Source: Trebonia sp963759545 (lineage in GTDB: Bacteria > Actinomycetota > Actinomycetes > Streptosporangiales > Streptosporangiaceae). Taken from it: 64,000 nt of DNA. The notes under the pieces were generated by a model, which worked only from the letters and a program-made list of their open reading frames with translations, was not told the origin of the DNA and made no database searches. A program made the position numbers and the translations under genes. Shown here piece by piece: positions 27,535 to 36,252 of this stretch (the stretch's first letter is position 1; each line of letters starts with the position of its first letter). The DNA is taken from contig CAVXAB010000021.1 in NCBI GenBank assembly GCA_963759545.1, positions 124,001 through 188,000 on the forward strand, read 5' to 3'.

Positions 27535-27927
27535 ATGAGCGGCCCAGAAGACATGGTCAACGTCCGCTACATGGTCGATGACGTGCAGGCAGCCATCGAC
27601 TTCTACACCACCCACCTCGGTTTCACGCTGCGCTTCAGCGCGGTCCCCGCGTTTGCCGACGTCACCCGCGGCGGCCTGCGGCTGCTGCTGGCCGGGCCGC
27701 AAAGCTCGGCTGGCCGCCCGATGCCCGACGGCCGCACGCCCGGGCCGGGCGGGTGGAACCGCATCCACTTCATTGTCCCGGATATCGCAGTCGAGGTCGC
27801 CCGACTGCGCGCCGAGGGCGTGCCCTTCCGCAACGAGATCATCGCCGGCCCCGGCGGCAAGCAGATCCTGGTCGAAGACCCCGCAGGCAACGTGGTCGAA
27901 CTGTTCGAGCCCGCTCGGCGGAGCTGA
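27535..27927 (+). CDS. VOC family (glyoxalase/bleomycin-resistance fold) protein
   Basis: 130 residues: VNVRYMVDDVQAAIDFYTTHLGFTLRF ... WNRIHFIVPDIAVEVARLRAEGVPFRNEIIAGPGGKQILVEDPAGNVVELFEP. Two beta-alpha-beta-beta-beta units with conserved metal-site glutamate near the end (VVELFEP). AGGAGG lies six bases before the ATG. Intact although its neighbours upstream are decayed; part of the segment bounded by direct repeats. Substrate unknown. Confidence 0.9.
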   Translation: MSGPEDMVNVRYMVDDVQAAIDFYTTHLGFTLRFSAVPAFADVTRGGLRLLLAGPQSSAGRPMPDGRTPGPGGWNRIHFIVPDIAVEVARLRAEGVPFRNEIIAGPGGKQILVEDPAGNVVELFEPARRS

Positions 27928-27950
27928 ATGTTTACCCGCCCGGGCACCAG

Positions 27951-28222
27951 CTCGGCGCGCTGCGGCCGCTGCTCGATTATCCGGAGCTGCGCCCCGTGCT
28001 TGATCTACGGCGACCAGCCGGTGATGCGCTGGATGTTCGGCACTGACCGGCCCGACCTGCTCCTCGGCGCCATCGAGGAGGCCATGGTGGCGGCCCGGGT
28101 ACCCGGTGCGCAGGGGTTCGCCGCCCGGGCCCTGGGCACCACGTACGACCGTCCGCCGAAGGACATTCCCGCCGACCCGAGGCTCTGGTAACGCCGCTGA
28201 GCGGTAATCCCGCTGGTCGTCC
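27951..28222 (+). repeat. Direct repeat copy B: displaced 3' end of the membrane gene
   Basis: Second copy of 26448-26716. It encodes the authentic last part IYGDQPVMRWMFGTDRPDLLL...LGTTYDRPPKDIPADPRLW with a stop at 28189-28191, but without the gene's beginning. Effectively a gene fragment. Confidence 0.93.
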
Positions 28223-29358
28223 TACCGCTGGTTCCCGTGCCACTGGTCGGGGTAGCGCGGGTCGCCCTTGCTGCCGGGGGTCGGTGTAGCGCGGGTTGCC
28301 ATACTGGGGCTGCTGGCCCTGCCCAGGGTGGCTCTGCGGCTGGCCGTACTGCGGCTGGCCCTGCCTGGGGTCGCCGTACTGAGGCCCGCCGTACCGCGGG
28401 TCCGCGTACTGTGGCTGCCCGTACTGCGGGTCCGCGTACTGCGGCTGGCCGTACTGCGGGTCCGCGTACTGTGGCTGGCCGTACTGGGCTGGCCGTGGCC
28501 GGGCTGACCGTACTGTGGCTGCCCGTACTGCGGCTGCGCGTACTGCGGTTGTCCGTATTGCGGCTGGGCGTGCGGCCCGGCGGGCGACCCCGTCTCCGGC
28601 TGGTCGATGCCGGAGCGCGACATGTAGATGAAGGACGCCACGACCAGGATCAGCGTCACGATCGACGTCGTGCCGTGCCCCAGCCCCATGCCGCTGATGT
28701 CCTTCGGCATCCCGAAGTAGTCCGCGAACGACGCGCCGATCGGCCGCGTCAGGATGTACGCCACCCAGAACGTCAGCACGGGGTTGACGCCAAGCCGCCA
28801 CGCGATGAACGGCACGAAGATCAGCCCGGTGAACACGAACGCCGACCCGAGGTACCCCAGGTGCAAGGTGGTCGCGAGCAGGTCGCCGAGCGCCGTGCCC
28901 ATCGCGAACGTGAAGATCACCGCGAGCCAGTAGAACACCTCGCGCCGTCGCGTCACGATCGAGTGGATGTCCAGCGTCCGCTCGCTGCGGTACCAGGTCA
29001 CGAACGTCACGATCAGGCAGACCGCGTAGAACGTGGCGGACACCGTGTACGGCAGCCCGATCACGATGTGCATGACGTCCGCGCACATCGTGCCGAAGAC
29101 CGCCACCATCGCCACCGCCGACCAGTAGGGCCAGGTCCGGTACGTGGGCGTGCGGAACTGCCACGTGATCGCGAGCGCGAAAAGCACGAACCCCACGACC
29201 ACCGCGAGGTACTTGTTGACGTCATTCACCAGGTAGTCAGACACCGCCTCGCCCATGGCGGTGGTCAGCAGCTTCACCACCCAGAAGTACGGTTTTACCG
29301 CCGGGACCTTCACCGCGTTCCCGAAATCCGACCCTCGATACTGGTGCCCTGCTGCCAT
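28222..29358 (-). CDS. DUF347 (COG4705) membrane protein with QPQYG-repeat C-terminal tail
   Basis: About nine membrane segments, with the DUF347 signature KPYFWVVKLLTTAMGEAVSDYLVN near the N-terminus and a second one, YWLAVIFTFAMGTALGDLLA, in the middle. COG4705 proteins are uncharacterised. After SGIDQPETGSPAGPHA a low-complexity cytoplasmic tail of QPQYG/QPQYA units begins (28290-28570). The repeat frame is left near 28487 (one base short) and the original frame is met again near 28265, where GSKGDPRYPDQWHGNQR ends the protein; between them the ORF encodes Ser/Thr/Arg-rich out-of-frame sequence. ATG at 29358 begins the conserved region; upstream in-frame codons lie in the promoter. Confidence 0.8.
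   Translation of the reverse strand: MAAGHQYRGSDFGNAVKVPAVKPYFWVVKLLTTAMGEAVSDYLVNDVNKYLAVVVGFVLFALAITWQFRTPTYRTWPYWSAVAMVAVFGTMCADVMHIVIGLPYTVSATFYAVCLIVTFVTWYRSERTLDIHSIVTRRREVFYWLAVIFTFAMGTALGDLLATTLHLGYLGSAFVFTGLIFVPFIAWRLGVNPVLTFWVAYILTRPIGASFADYFGMPKDISGMGLGHGTTSIVTLILVVASFIYMSRSGIDQPETGSPAGPHAQPQYGQPQYAQPQYGQPQYGQPGHGQPSTASHSTRTRSTASRSTRTRSTGSHSTRTRGTAGLSTATPGRASRSTASRRATLGRASSPSMATRATPTPGSKGDPRYPDQWHGNQR
28290..28570 (-). repeat. Tandem repeats encoding QPQYGQPQYADPQYG
   Basis: Degenerate 15- and 30-bp units (core GTACTGCGGCTGGCC on the plus strand) repeated about eight times. They encode a Gln/Pro/Tyr tail. The unit length and absence of spacers exclude a CRISPR array. Confidence 0.85.
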
Positions 29359-29654
29359 AGCTGCAAGCGTGCCACACGACCATGGCCGCGGTTCGCCGAC
29401 TGATGTGCACACCGGCTGAGAATTCACTATGAATCCGCTAAGATCTGACTAACGTTTGGACCGGGAAAACCGGGCGCCCGCTGGTCGCGCCGCGCTAGCC
29501 CGCGGTGACAACCGGCAGGGGAGCGCCGAGTAGACTCGGCCAACATGGACGACGTCGCCGCGGTTGAGCAGCGAGCTCAGCTGTGAGTCCTTTTTTTTCT
29601 GATAGTGCTGGTCAGTCAGATCGCCAGGGCGAAGGGCAGAACACCACCGGCTCA
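29359..29654. other. Intergenic region with an 8-T run
   Basis: About 300 bp between divergent genes. It holds a short AT-rich part (29420-29450) suited to a promoter, a 13-codon ORF (29545-29586, MDDVAAVEQRAQL) and a run of eight T at 29588, unusual in this genome. No confident gene. Confidence 0.4.
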
Positions 29655-30530
29655 ATGAGGACGCCGGGGCCGCTGCGGCTTGGCGGGCGCGAGTTCGCAG
29701 TCGAACGGCCGCTGGTGATGGCGATCGTCAACCGGACACCCGATTCGTTCTACCGGCCGGGCCTGACCTGGGATGAAAGCGCTGCGCTCGAGCGCGTCCA
29801 CGCCGTGGTCGCTGAGGGGGCGGACATCCTCGACGTCGGCGGCGTGCCGGCCAAGCCGGGCGTCGAAGTGACGGTGGCCGAGGAGATCCGCCGCGTCGTC
29901 CCGTTCATCGAGCGGGTCCGCGCCGCCTACCCTGACCTGGTCATCAGCGCGGACACCTGGCGGCACGAGCCGGCCAGGGCGATGTGCGCCGCGGGCGCGG
30001 ACCTGATCAACGACACCTGGTCCGCCTGGGACCCGGCCCTCGCCGAGGTCGCCGCCGAGTTCGGGGCCGGCCTGGTGTGCTCGCACGCCGGCCTGCTGAC
30101 GCCGCGCACCCGCCCGCACCGCCCGGCCTTCGCCGACGTGGTGGCCGACGTCCTTGACCGGGTACTGCTGCTCGCCGAGCGGGCGGTGAAGGCGGGCGTC
30201 GACGCCGACAGGATCGTCATCGATCCCGCGCACGACTTCGGCAAGAACACCTGGCAGTCGCTTGAGATCACCGCGCGCTTGTCCGAGTTGACCGCCACCG
30301 GCTGGCCGGTGCTCCTGTCCGCGTCGCACAAGGACTTCGTGGGGGAGACCCTCGGCGCCGGGGTGGATGACCGCCTGGCGGGCACGCTCGCCGTGACCGC
30401 GGTGGGCGCCTGGCTCGGCGTCAGGGTCTTCCGCGCGCACGACGTCAGGGAGACGCGGCAGGCCCTGGACATGGTCGCATCGATCAAGGGCGACCGCCCG
30501 CCCTCCCGCACCGTGCGAGGCCTGGCATGA
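29655..30530 (+). CDS. Dihydropteroate synthase-like protein, FolP2 type
   Basis: TIM-barrel protein of 291 residues: VMAIVNRTPDSFYRPGLTWD, GADILDVGGVPAKPG, VISADTWRHEPARAMCAAGADLINDTW, DADRIVIDPAHDFGKNTWQSLEIT, PVLLSASHKDFVGETLG. These are the DHPS blocks, but with features of the second actinobacterial copy (FolP2), for example SHKDFVGE where classical FolP has SRKxFIG. The mycobacterial FolP2 is reported not to act as a DHPS, so its reaction should not be assumed. ATG 29655 chosen; an in-frame GTG at 29583 precedes it without a good ribosome site. Confidence 0.85.
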   Translation: MRTPGPLRLGGREFAVERPLVMAIVNRTPDSFYRPGLTWDESAALERVHAVVAEGADILDVGGVPAKPGVEVTVAEEIRRVVPFIERVRAAYPDLVISADTWRHEPARAMCAAGADLINDTWSAWDPALAEVAAEFGAGLVCSHAGLLTPRTRPHRPAFADVVADVLDRVLLLAERAVKAGVDADRIVIDPAHDFGKNTWQSLEITARLSELTATGWPVLLSASHKDFVGETLGAGVDDRLAGTLAVTAVGAWLGVRVFRAHDVRETRQALDMVASIKGDRPPSRTVRGLA

Positions 30531-30579
30531 CCGCCGCGTCGATCGTCGTGCCTGCCACGGTGGCCAAGGACGGGACGCC

Positions 30580-31356
30580 GTGATCGTCGCCGCGGCGATC
30601 TGCCCGTCACCGCCGCTCCTCGCCGCCGAACTGACCGGCCAGGCCGACATCCTGCCCGAGCTCCGCGCCGCCTGCGCGGCCGCGGTGGCCCGGCTCCTCG
30701 CCGCCGCCCCCGACGTGGTGGCCGTGGTCGGGCCCGCGGAGACGACCGGCCCCTGGGACCCGGCTGGCCAGCTTGGCCTGGCCTCCTTCGCCCCCGCCCT
30801 GGGCCAAGGGCGCCCCCTCGCCGATAACAGCAAGAAGCGTGACGCCGGGCCCCTAGTCGCCGCACCGCCCTTGCCGCTCGCGCTCGGCATCGGCGCGCTG
30901 CTTCTCGACCAGGCCGGCTACACCGGACCGCGGACGCTCGACGGAATCGCCGAAGACGAGCCCGCGGCCACCTGCCTCGCCCTCGGCCGGCGGCTCGCGG
31001 CGTCCGCCCGGCGGGTCGCGCTGCTCGCCGTGGGCGACGGCACCGCCCGCCGCTCCGCATCCGCCCCCGGCTACCTGGACGAACGCGCCGCGCCGTTCGA
31101 CGAGGCGGTAGAGCGCGCGGTTCGCGACGGCGACCTGCCCGCGATCGCCGCCCTTGACCCGGCCCTCGCCGCCGCCCTGCTCGCCGCCGGCCGCCCCGCC
31201 TGGCAGGCCCTGGCCGGCGCGCTATCCGCCACGGATCCCCGAGCCGCCGGCCTGCGGCCCACCGATCACTCCGCCGCAGGCCGTCCGCAAACAGCGATCT
31301 TGTACTCCGACGCCCCGCTCGGCGTCGCCTACCTCGTCGCCACCCTCATCCCCTAA
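30580..31356 (+). CDS. Class III extradiol dioxygenase-like (LigB/MEMO-type) protein
   Basis: 258 residues: VAAAICPSPPLLAAELTGQADILPELRAACAAAVARLLAAAPDVVAVVGPAE at the N-terminus and LYSDAPLGVAYLVATLIP at the end. This layout is that of a widely conserved actinobacterial protein with the LigB fold; the canonical metal-binding histidines are not evident, so enzymatic activity is doubtful. Inside is an AT-rich word encoding ADNSKKRD (30823-30838) that breaks the usual Ala/Pro-rich loop and is identical over 16 bases to 19023-19038. GTG start 50 bp after folP2-like gene. Confidence 0.75.
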   Translation: MIVAAAICPSPPLLAAELTGQADILPELRAACAAAVARLLAAAPDVVAVVGPAETTGPWDPAGQLGLASFAPALGQGRPLADNSKKRDAGPLVAAPPLPLALGIGALLLDQAGYTGPRTLDGIAEDEPAATCLALGRRLAASARRVALLAVGDGTARRSASAPGYLDERAAPFDEAVERAVRDGDLPAIAALDPALAAALLAAGRPAWQALAGALSATDPRAAGLRPTDHSAAGRPQTAILYSDAPLGVAYLVATLIP

Positions 31357-31596
31357 CCCGCACCCACCTCCCTAAGTCGCCACCCCTCACTGCCTGCACC
31401 CACCTCCCCTAATAGGACAAAGAGGGCACGTCGCTCACGGCACCGTTCCCCAAAAGCTCTCGTGACGCACAATGCCGTTGGCTAAGGCGCTCCCCGCCTC
31501 CGCACCGGCCCGCGCGGGCCCGCGCCTGCCCGTTTCGTCCGGGTTGTCCCGGCGGCGCCGCGGCCAGGCCCATGATCATGTGGATTGTGCAGCTTA
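31357..31596. other. Gene-free region between convergent genes
   Basis: Holds two copies of GCACCCACCTCCC (31367 and 31402 regions) and the start of a dispersed palindromic repeat. No gene seen. Confidence 0.5.
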
Positions 31597-31618
31597 TTAG
31601 CTGCAGAATCCCACATGA
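31571..31618. repeat. Dispersed palindromic repeat, copy 1
   Basis: CATGATCATGTGGATT, then GTGCAGC-TTATTA-GCTGCAG, then AATCCCACATGA: a nested inverted repeat. The outer arms match the perfect element at 42579-42630. AT-rich against the background. The LuxR-type reading frame on the minus strand ends inside it. Confidence 0.8.
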
Positions 31619-34266
31619 AAAGCGAAATCCTGCACGATCACGCCGCGCCCGGCGCGCAGGCGCCGCGCGCCCGCGAAGGCCCGCGCCCGGCCCTGGCCCA
31701 GAACTCCCTGAACGACCCCCAACGCCGCGACCGGCGACTTCGCGCCGAATGCCGAGCAAAACAAAACACGGCGACTCCCGCAAGAGCAAGAGCAAGAACA
31801 AGAACCGAAGCGGCCTAGACCCAGGCGGCGCGTGCTCGCGGGAGCCTGGTCCTGGAGCAGCACGGTGAGCTGGACGCGGGAGGAGATCTCCAGCTTGCTG
31901 AAGATGTGCTCCACGTGCGCGTCGACGGTCCGCTTGGAGATGAACAGCCGCGTGGCGATCTCGCGGTTGGACAGCCCGCTCGCCACGAGCTCCGCGATCT
32001 CCCGCTCGCGCCTGGTCAGCAGGCCAGGTGCGGCGACGCTGCCGACGGCCGCGACCGGATCGCCCGCGGCGTCGCCGCCCCGCGGGCCCGACGCCTCGCC
32101 GAGCTCGTAGGCGGCCTCCCTGACCACGGCGTCCAGGTCGAGCGCGGCGCCGTGCGCGTAGGCGGCGGTGAACCGCCGCTCGCCGAGCGCCCTGCGGGCC
32201 ACCTTGACCGTGCGCTGCCGTGACTCCTCCATGAGGGCCACCCCGCTCAGCCGCCGCCCGGTGCGGTTCCACAGCTGGTCAGCCGCGCCGATCAGCCACG
32301 CGGTGCGCTCGTATTGCTCGCGCCGCGCGGCCAGCCAGGCCAGCGCCTCGACCGCGTACGCCGTCCCGACGACGTCGCGGAGCTCGTGCTTAGCGGTCAG
32401 CGCGCGGCACAGCGCCTTGGCTGACGCGTGTTCCCTGCCTGGACGTTGCGCGAGCGCGAGCCCGGAGACCAGGTACAGGTACCCGCTGACCCACCGCTCT
32501 CCGCCGGCCCTCGCTGACTTCGACTGGCCAAGCAGCGCGAGGCCACGGTCGGAACGCTCGATGGCCTCGTCAACATTTCCCGTCATTTGGTACAGGTGCG
32601 CGAGCTGCGCCTCAAGTCCGGCGACCCCGATCCGGTCGCCGCAGGCCACCAGGCGCTGCCGTGCGGTCTCCGCGGCGGCAAGCGCCTCCGCGTGCTGGCC
32701 GGTGAAGGTGAGCGCCAGGTTGAGGTACAGGTAGCCGCGGCCGGCGAGTTCCGCGCCGTGTTCCGCGGCCTCGGCCAGCCTGATGGACTCGTTGATGTCG
32801 GCGACAGCCGTGGCCAGGTCGCCCTGGAGGGTGGCCAGGCGACCGCGGGCCCCGAGCGCCCATGCGCGTTCCCGCGCCGGCTCAGGGAACAGGTCGGCCA
32901 CCCTGCCCAGCCACTGCCTGCCCTCGTCGAGCAGCCCGGAGATCTGCCAGTAGCCGCACAGGCGAACGGCGAGATCCGCGCCGAGCCGCCATCGCTCAAG
33001 GACGGCAGCGGGCGCGGGGGCCGGCGGTTCCTGCGCGCCGAGCGCGTGGCTGAGCACCGCGCGGATGTTCTCGTAATCCCGGTGCAGAGCGCGGGAGGCC
33101 GCCACCTGATTCACTTCGGTCCCGTCACCCGGCCTGCCGTCATGAAGACGGGTGCTGCCACGGAACCGCTCGTCGAATTCCCTGGCCATGGCGACGCAAC
33201 GGGTGGCGAGACGGTCGAGGAAGGGCTCGGGCCCGCTCGTCTCCGCGAGCCGGTCCGCCCCGAACTCACGCAGCGCGGCGAGCAGCCGGTACCTGGACGG
33301 GTCGGCGGCGTCCCGCAGGACCACGGACTTGTCGACCAGGCCGACCAGGGCGTGGACGATCTCCGACTGCGGCAGGGCGTCGTCCGCGCACACCTGCTCG
33401 GCGCCCCGCACGTCGAAGGTCCCCGCGAATACGGAGAGGCGCTCCCACAGTGCCTGCTCGGGCGGCGTGCACAGCCGGTAGCTCCACTCCACCGCGGCGC
33501 GCAGGGTCTGGTGCCTGGGACTGGTGCCGCGGCGGCTGACCGTCAGCATCCTGATCCCGGATTCCAGCTGGCTGGCCAGCTCGGCGAGCGGCAGCGCGCG
33601 CAGCCGCACGGCGGCGAGCTCGATCGCGAGCGGGATGCCGTCGAGGCGCTGGCACAGCCGCACGACGTCCGCCCGGTTCTGCGGCGTGACGGTGAACCCG
33701 GGGACTACCGCCGCCGCGCGCTGTGCGAACAGGTCCGTCGCGTCATCCTCGGCGGGCAACGGGGGCAGCGGGAAGGCATGCTCCCCCTGGGCGTCGAGCG
33801 GCTGCCGGCTGGTGGCGAGCAAGGTCACACCGGGAGCGGCGCGCAGCACGGTGTCGGCGAAGGCCGCGCAGGCGTCAACCAGGTGCTCGCACGTGTCGAG
33901 GACGAGCAGCAGCCTCTTGTCGCGCACGTAGCCGAGGAGGGCCGCGCCCGGTGCCGCGTCATCCTCGTCAGGCAGGCCGAGCACGGCGGCGACGGTGGGC
34001 ACGAGCAGGTCAGGATCGCTGATCCCGGCCAGGTCGGCGAGCCAGACGCCATCGGTGAACTGGTCCGCCGCGAGCGCCGCGGCGCGCAGGCTGAGCCTTG
34101 TCTTACCCACGCCCGCCGGGCCGACGACCGTCACCATGCGAGCGGTCCCGAGCAGCGCCGTGATTCCGGCGAGCTCAATCGTCCGACCGACGAAACTGGT
34201 TGCCTCCGCGGGCAGGCCAAGCCGTCGCGGGCCGGTGACCTGGCCTCGGCTGACGACAAGGACCAT
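31597..34266 (-). CDS. LuxR-family regulator with N-terminal AAA/NB-ARC ATPase
   Basis: 889 residues. P-loop GPAGVGKT at 49-56, Walker B LLLVLDTCEHL, NB-ARC blocks (LLATSRQPLDAQGEHAFPLPPL, LDGIPLAIELAAVRLR, RHQTLRAAVEWSYRLC), a TPR-like middle, and a C-terminal LuxR helix-turn-helix LLTRREREIAELVASGLSNREIATRLFISKRTVDAHVEHIFSKL (about 745-790). The domain normally ends near LTVLLQDQ. Here about 80 extra residues follow, including SCSCSCSC from a CAAGAG microsatellite (31780-31806), and the stop lies within a palindromic repeat, so the native stop appears lost. Such regulators respond to small ligands and often control antibiotics or carbon use. Divergent from the thiolase gene 178 bp away. Confidence 0.88.
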   Translation of the reverse strand: MVLVVSRGQVTGPRRLGLPAEATSFVGRTIELAGITALLGTARMVTVVGPAGVGKTRLSLRAAALAADQFTDGVWLADLAGISDPDLLVPTVAAVLGLPDEDDAAPGAALLGYVRDKRLLLVLDTCEHLVDACAAFADTVLRAAPGVTLLATSRQPLDAQGEHAFPLPPLPAEDDATDLFAQRAAAVVPGFTVTPQNRADVVRLCQRLDGIPLAIELAAVRLRALPLAELASQLESGIRMLTVSRRGTSPRHQTLRAAVEWSYRLCTPPEQALWERLSVFAGTFDVRGAEQVCADDALPQSEIVHALVGLVDKSVVLRDAADPSRYRLLAALREFGADRLAETSGPEPFLDRLATRCVAMAREFDERFRGSTRLHDGRPGDGTEVNQVAASRALHRDYENIRAVLSHALGAQEPPAPAPAAVLERWRLGADLAVRLCGYWQISGLLDEGRQWLGRVADLFPEPARERAWALGARGRLATLQGDLATAVADINESIRLAEAAEHGAELAGRGYLYLNLALTFTGQHAEALAAAETARQRLVACGDRIGVAGLEAQLAHLYQMTGNVDEAIERSDRGLALLGQSKSARAGGERWVSGYLYLVSGLALAQRPGREHASAKALCRALTAKHELRDVVGTAYAVEALAWLAARREQYERTAWLIGAADQLWNRTGRRLSGVALMEESRQRTVKVARRALGERRFTAAYAHGAALDLDAVVREAAYELGEASGPRGGDAAGDPVAAVGSVAAPGLLTRREREIAELVASGLSNREIATRLFISKRTVDAHVEHIFSKLEISSRVQLTVLLQDQAPASTRRLGLGRFGSCSCSCSCGSRRVLFCSAFGAKSPVAALGVVQGVLGQGRARAFAGARRLRAGRGVIVQDFAFHVGFCS

Positions 34267-34431
34267 GGTTACCTCACGGATCTAAGGGATGCGGCCACCA
34301 TAACACCGGGTCGCCCATCGTTGCACATGCAACGCTGTTCATGCCGCCCGCGTTTTCGCGGGTAATCCGGTCCCGGCTTGAAATGGGCAAACCCGTCCTG
34401 ACGTGGTAGTCAAGAGGAAGAACTCGATGTT

Positions 34432-34440
34432 GAGGAGGGG
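34432..34440 (+). promoter_or_regulatory. Ribosome binding site of thiolase gene
   Basis: GAGGAGGGG four bases before the ATG at 34445; it decides this start over the in-frame GTG at 34403. Confidence 0.8.
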
Positions 34441-34444
34441 CGCC

Positions 34445-35599
34445 ATGCGCGACGCGGTGATCGTGGCGGCGGTTCGGACGCCAGTGGGCAAGCGGAACGG
34501 CGCCCTGGCCGGAGTTCACCCGGTGGACCTGTCGGCGCACGTGCTGAACGCGGTCGCCGAGCGCGCCGGGCTGGCGGACCCGGCCGAGGTCGACGACGTG
34601 GTCTGGGGCTGCGTCAGCCAGGTGGGCGAGCAGACCTTCGACATCGCCCGCAACGCCGTCCTCGCCGCCGGCTGGCCGCAGTCGGTGCCTGGCGTCACCG
34701 TCGACCGCCAGTGCGGATCGAGTCAGCAGTCCGTCCACTTCGCCGCGGCGGGCCTGGTCAGCGGCCAGTACGACGTGGTCGTGGCCGGCGGCGTCGAGTC
34801 GATGAGCCGGGTACCGATGGGCTCGTCGATCGGCCCCAACCGGGTGAACCCCTCCGGCTCCGGGCTTGAGACCGTCTTCCACGGCGTCGCGCCCAACCAG
34901 GGGATCAGCGCCGAGATGATCGCCGAACGGTGGGGACTGACCCGCGCCCAGCTGGATGAGTACTCGGTCGCATCGCACGAGAAGGCAGCCGCCGCGATCG
35001 ACGGTGGCCGCTTCACCGCGCAGATCACCCCGGTGAAGCTTGAGGACGGCACCGTCGTCGACACCGACGAGGGCGTCCGCCGCGGCAGCTCGGTCGAGAG
35101 CCTCGCCAAGCTCAAGCCGGCCTTCCGGCCGGACGGCGTGATCCACGCCGGCAACAGCTCGCAGATCAGCGACGGTGCCGCCGCGCTGCTCATGACGACG
35201 AGCGAGAAGGCAGCCGAGCTCGGCCTCACCCCGGTCGCCCGGGTGCACACCGCCGTCCTCGCCGCCGACGACCCGGTCGTCATGCTGACCGCCCCGATCC
35301 CCGCCACGCGCAAGGCCTTGGCGAAGAGCGGCCTGAGCCTGGCTGACATCGGCGTCTTCGAGGTCAACGAGGCGTTCGCCCCGGTACCGCTCGCCTGGCT
35401 CGCCGAAATCGGCGCCGACCCGGCGAAGCTCAACCCGAACGGCGGCGCGATCGCCCTCGGCCACCCCCTCGGCGGAAGCGGCGCCCGCCTGATGACGACC
35501 CTGGTCCACCACATGCGCGACAACGGCATCCGCTACGGCCTGCAGACCATGTGCGAGGGCGGCGGCCAGGCCAACGCCACCATCCTCGAACTCCTGTAA
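34445..35599 (+). CDS. Acetyl-CoA C-acyltransferase (thiolase)
   Basis: 384 residues with all thiolase signatures: DRQCGSSQQSVHFA (nucleophile Cys 92), NEAFAPVPLAW, NPNGGAIALGHPLGGSGARLM (catalytic His) and TMCEGGGQANATILEL (second Cys). It cleaves or forms acetoacetyl-/3-ketoacyl-CoA; substrate length cannot be told. Together with the acyl-CoA dehydrogenase at 14 kb it fits fatty-acid use, though not in one operon. Lone gene, divergent to the LuxR/ATPase regulator. Confidence 0.94.
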   Translation: MRDAVIVAAVRTPVGKRNGALAGVHPVDLSAHVLNAVAERAGLADPAEVDDVVWGCVSQVGEQTFDIARNAVLAAGWPQSVPGVTVDRQCGSSQQSVHFAAAGLVSGQYDVVVAGGVESMSRVPMGSSIGPNRVNPSGSGLETVFHGVAPNQGISAEMIAERWGLTRAQLDEYSVASHEKAAAAIDGGRFTAQITPVKLEDGTVVDTDEGVRRGSSVESLAKLKPAFRPDGVIHAGNSSQISDGAAALLMTTSEKAAELGLTPVARVHTAVLAADDPVVMLTAPIPATRKALAKSGLSLADIGVFEVNEAFAPVPLAWLAEIGADPAKLNPNGGAIALGHPLGGSGARLMTTLVHHMRDNGIRYGLQTMCEGGGQANATILELL

Positions 35600-35811
35600 A
35601 AAGCCAGAGACCAAAACCAGGATCGCACCGAACGACTGCGGCTGACTCCCCGCGCGCCACCAGCCTGCCTGCCGCCTTCTCGGCTCGCCCCGTGGTTCCC
35701 TGCATGCGATAGCGTCTTCGTGACGTGAGCGCATGAAAACGTAGAGTATTGGCCTCGGCGAGGTTAGAGTCGACCGGTCTAGCGAGCTGGCGCGGTGTCA
35801 GGGAGGGCACG

Positions 35812-36252
35812 ATGGCGACCGGACTTCAGTGGATCAGGGAAGACGCCCCGCGGTGGGACGCGGACAAGCAGCGGCTCTTCGGCCCGGCGGAACTCGCGGC
35901 GACCGCCCTGACCCCGCCCGCGCCCGGTGCCCCGGTCGCCGACGAGTGGTGGCACGTCGCCGACGCGGCCGGGGTCATCGTGGGCTACGGCTGGCTTGAC
36001 TCCGAGTGGGGCGACGCGGAGGTGATGTTCCTCGTCGCCCCTGACCGGCGCGGGGAGGGGATCGGTGAGTTCACCATCGACCACCTCGAAGGGGAGGCAG
36101 CCGCCCGCGGCCTGAACTACATCTACAACGTCGTCCCCGCGACCAGCCCCAACCCGGGGTGGGTCACCGCCTGGCTCACCGGCCACGGCTTCGTCGCCGG
36201 CGACGGCGACCTGCGCCGCCGCGTCCGCGAGGGCGCCCCAAGCCCTCAGTGA
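35812..36252 (+). CDS. GNAT N-acetyltransferase
   Basis: 146 residues. Acetyl-CoA-binding motif A is VMFLVAPDRRGEGIGEFTIDHLEGEAAARGLNYIY; the C-terminal strand-helix GWVTAWLTGHGFVAGDGDLRRRV is the usual motif B. ATG at 35812 has GGGAGG six bases upstream. Its end overlaps the Nramp-like gene on the other strand by 7 bp. Substrate unknown. Confidence 0.88.
   Translation: MATGLQWIREDAPRWDADKQRLFGPAELAATALTPPAPGAPVADEWWHVADAAGVIVGYGWLDSEWGDAEVMFLVAPDRRGEGIGEFTIDHLEGEAAARGLNYIYNVVPATSPNPGWVTAWLTGHGFVAGDGDLRRRVREGAPSPQ

Noticed and set aside
28290..28570. Regular repeats that could be read as a CRISPR array
   Set aside because: The units are contiguous coding repeats (QPQYG) of 15/30 bp with no unique spacers and no cas genes nearby.
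29545..29598. 13-codon leader ORF followed by an 8-T run, possible attenuator
   Set aside because: No convincing stem before the T run and no run of regulatory codons; left as a remark on the intergenic region.
34403..34444. Upstream GTG start for the thiolase
   Set aside because: The ATG at 34445 has a GAGGAGGGG ribosome site and matches the normal thiolase N-terminus.
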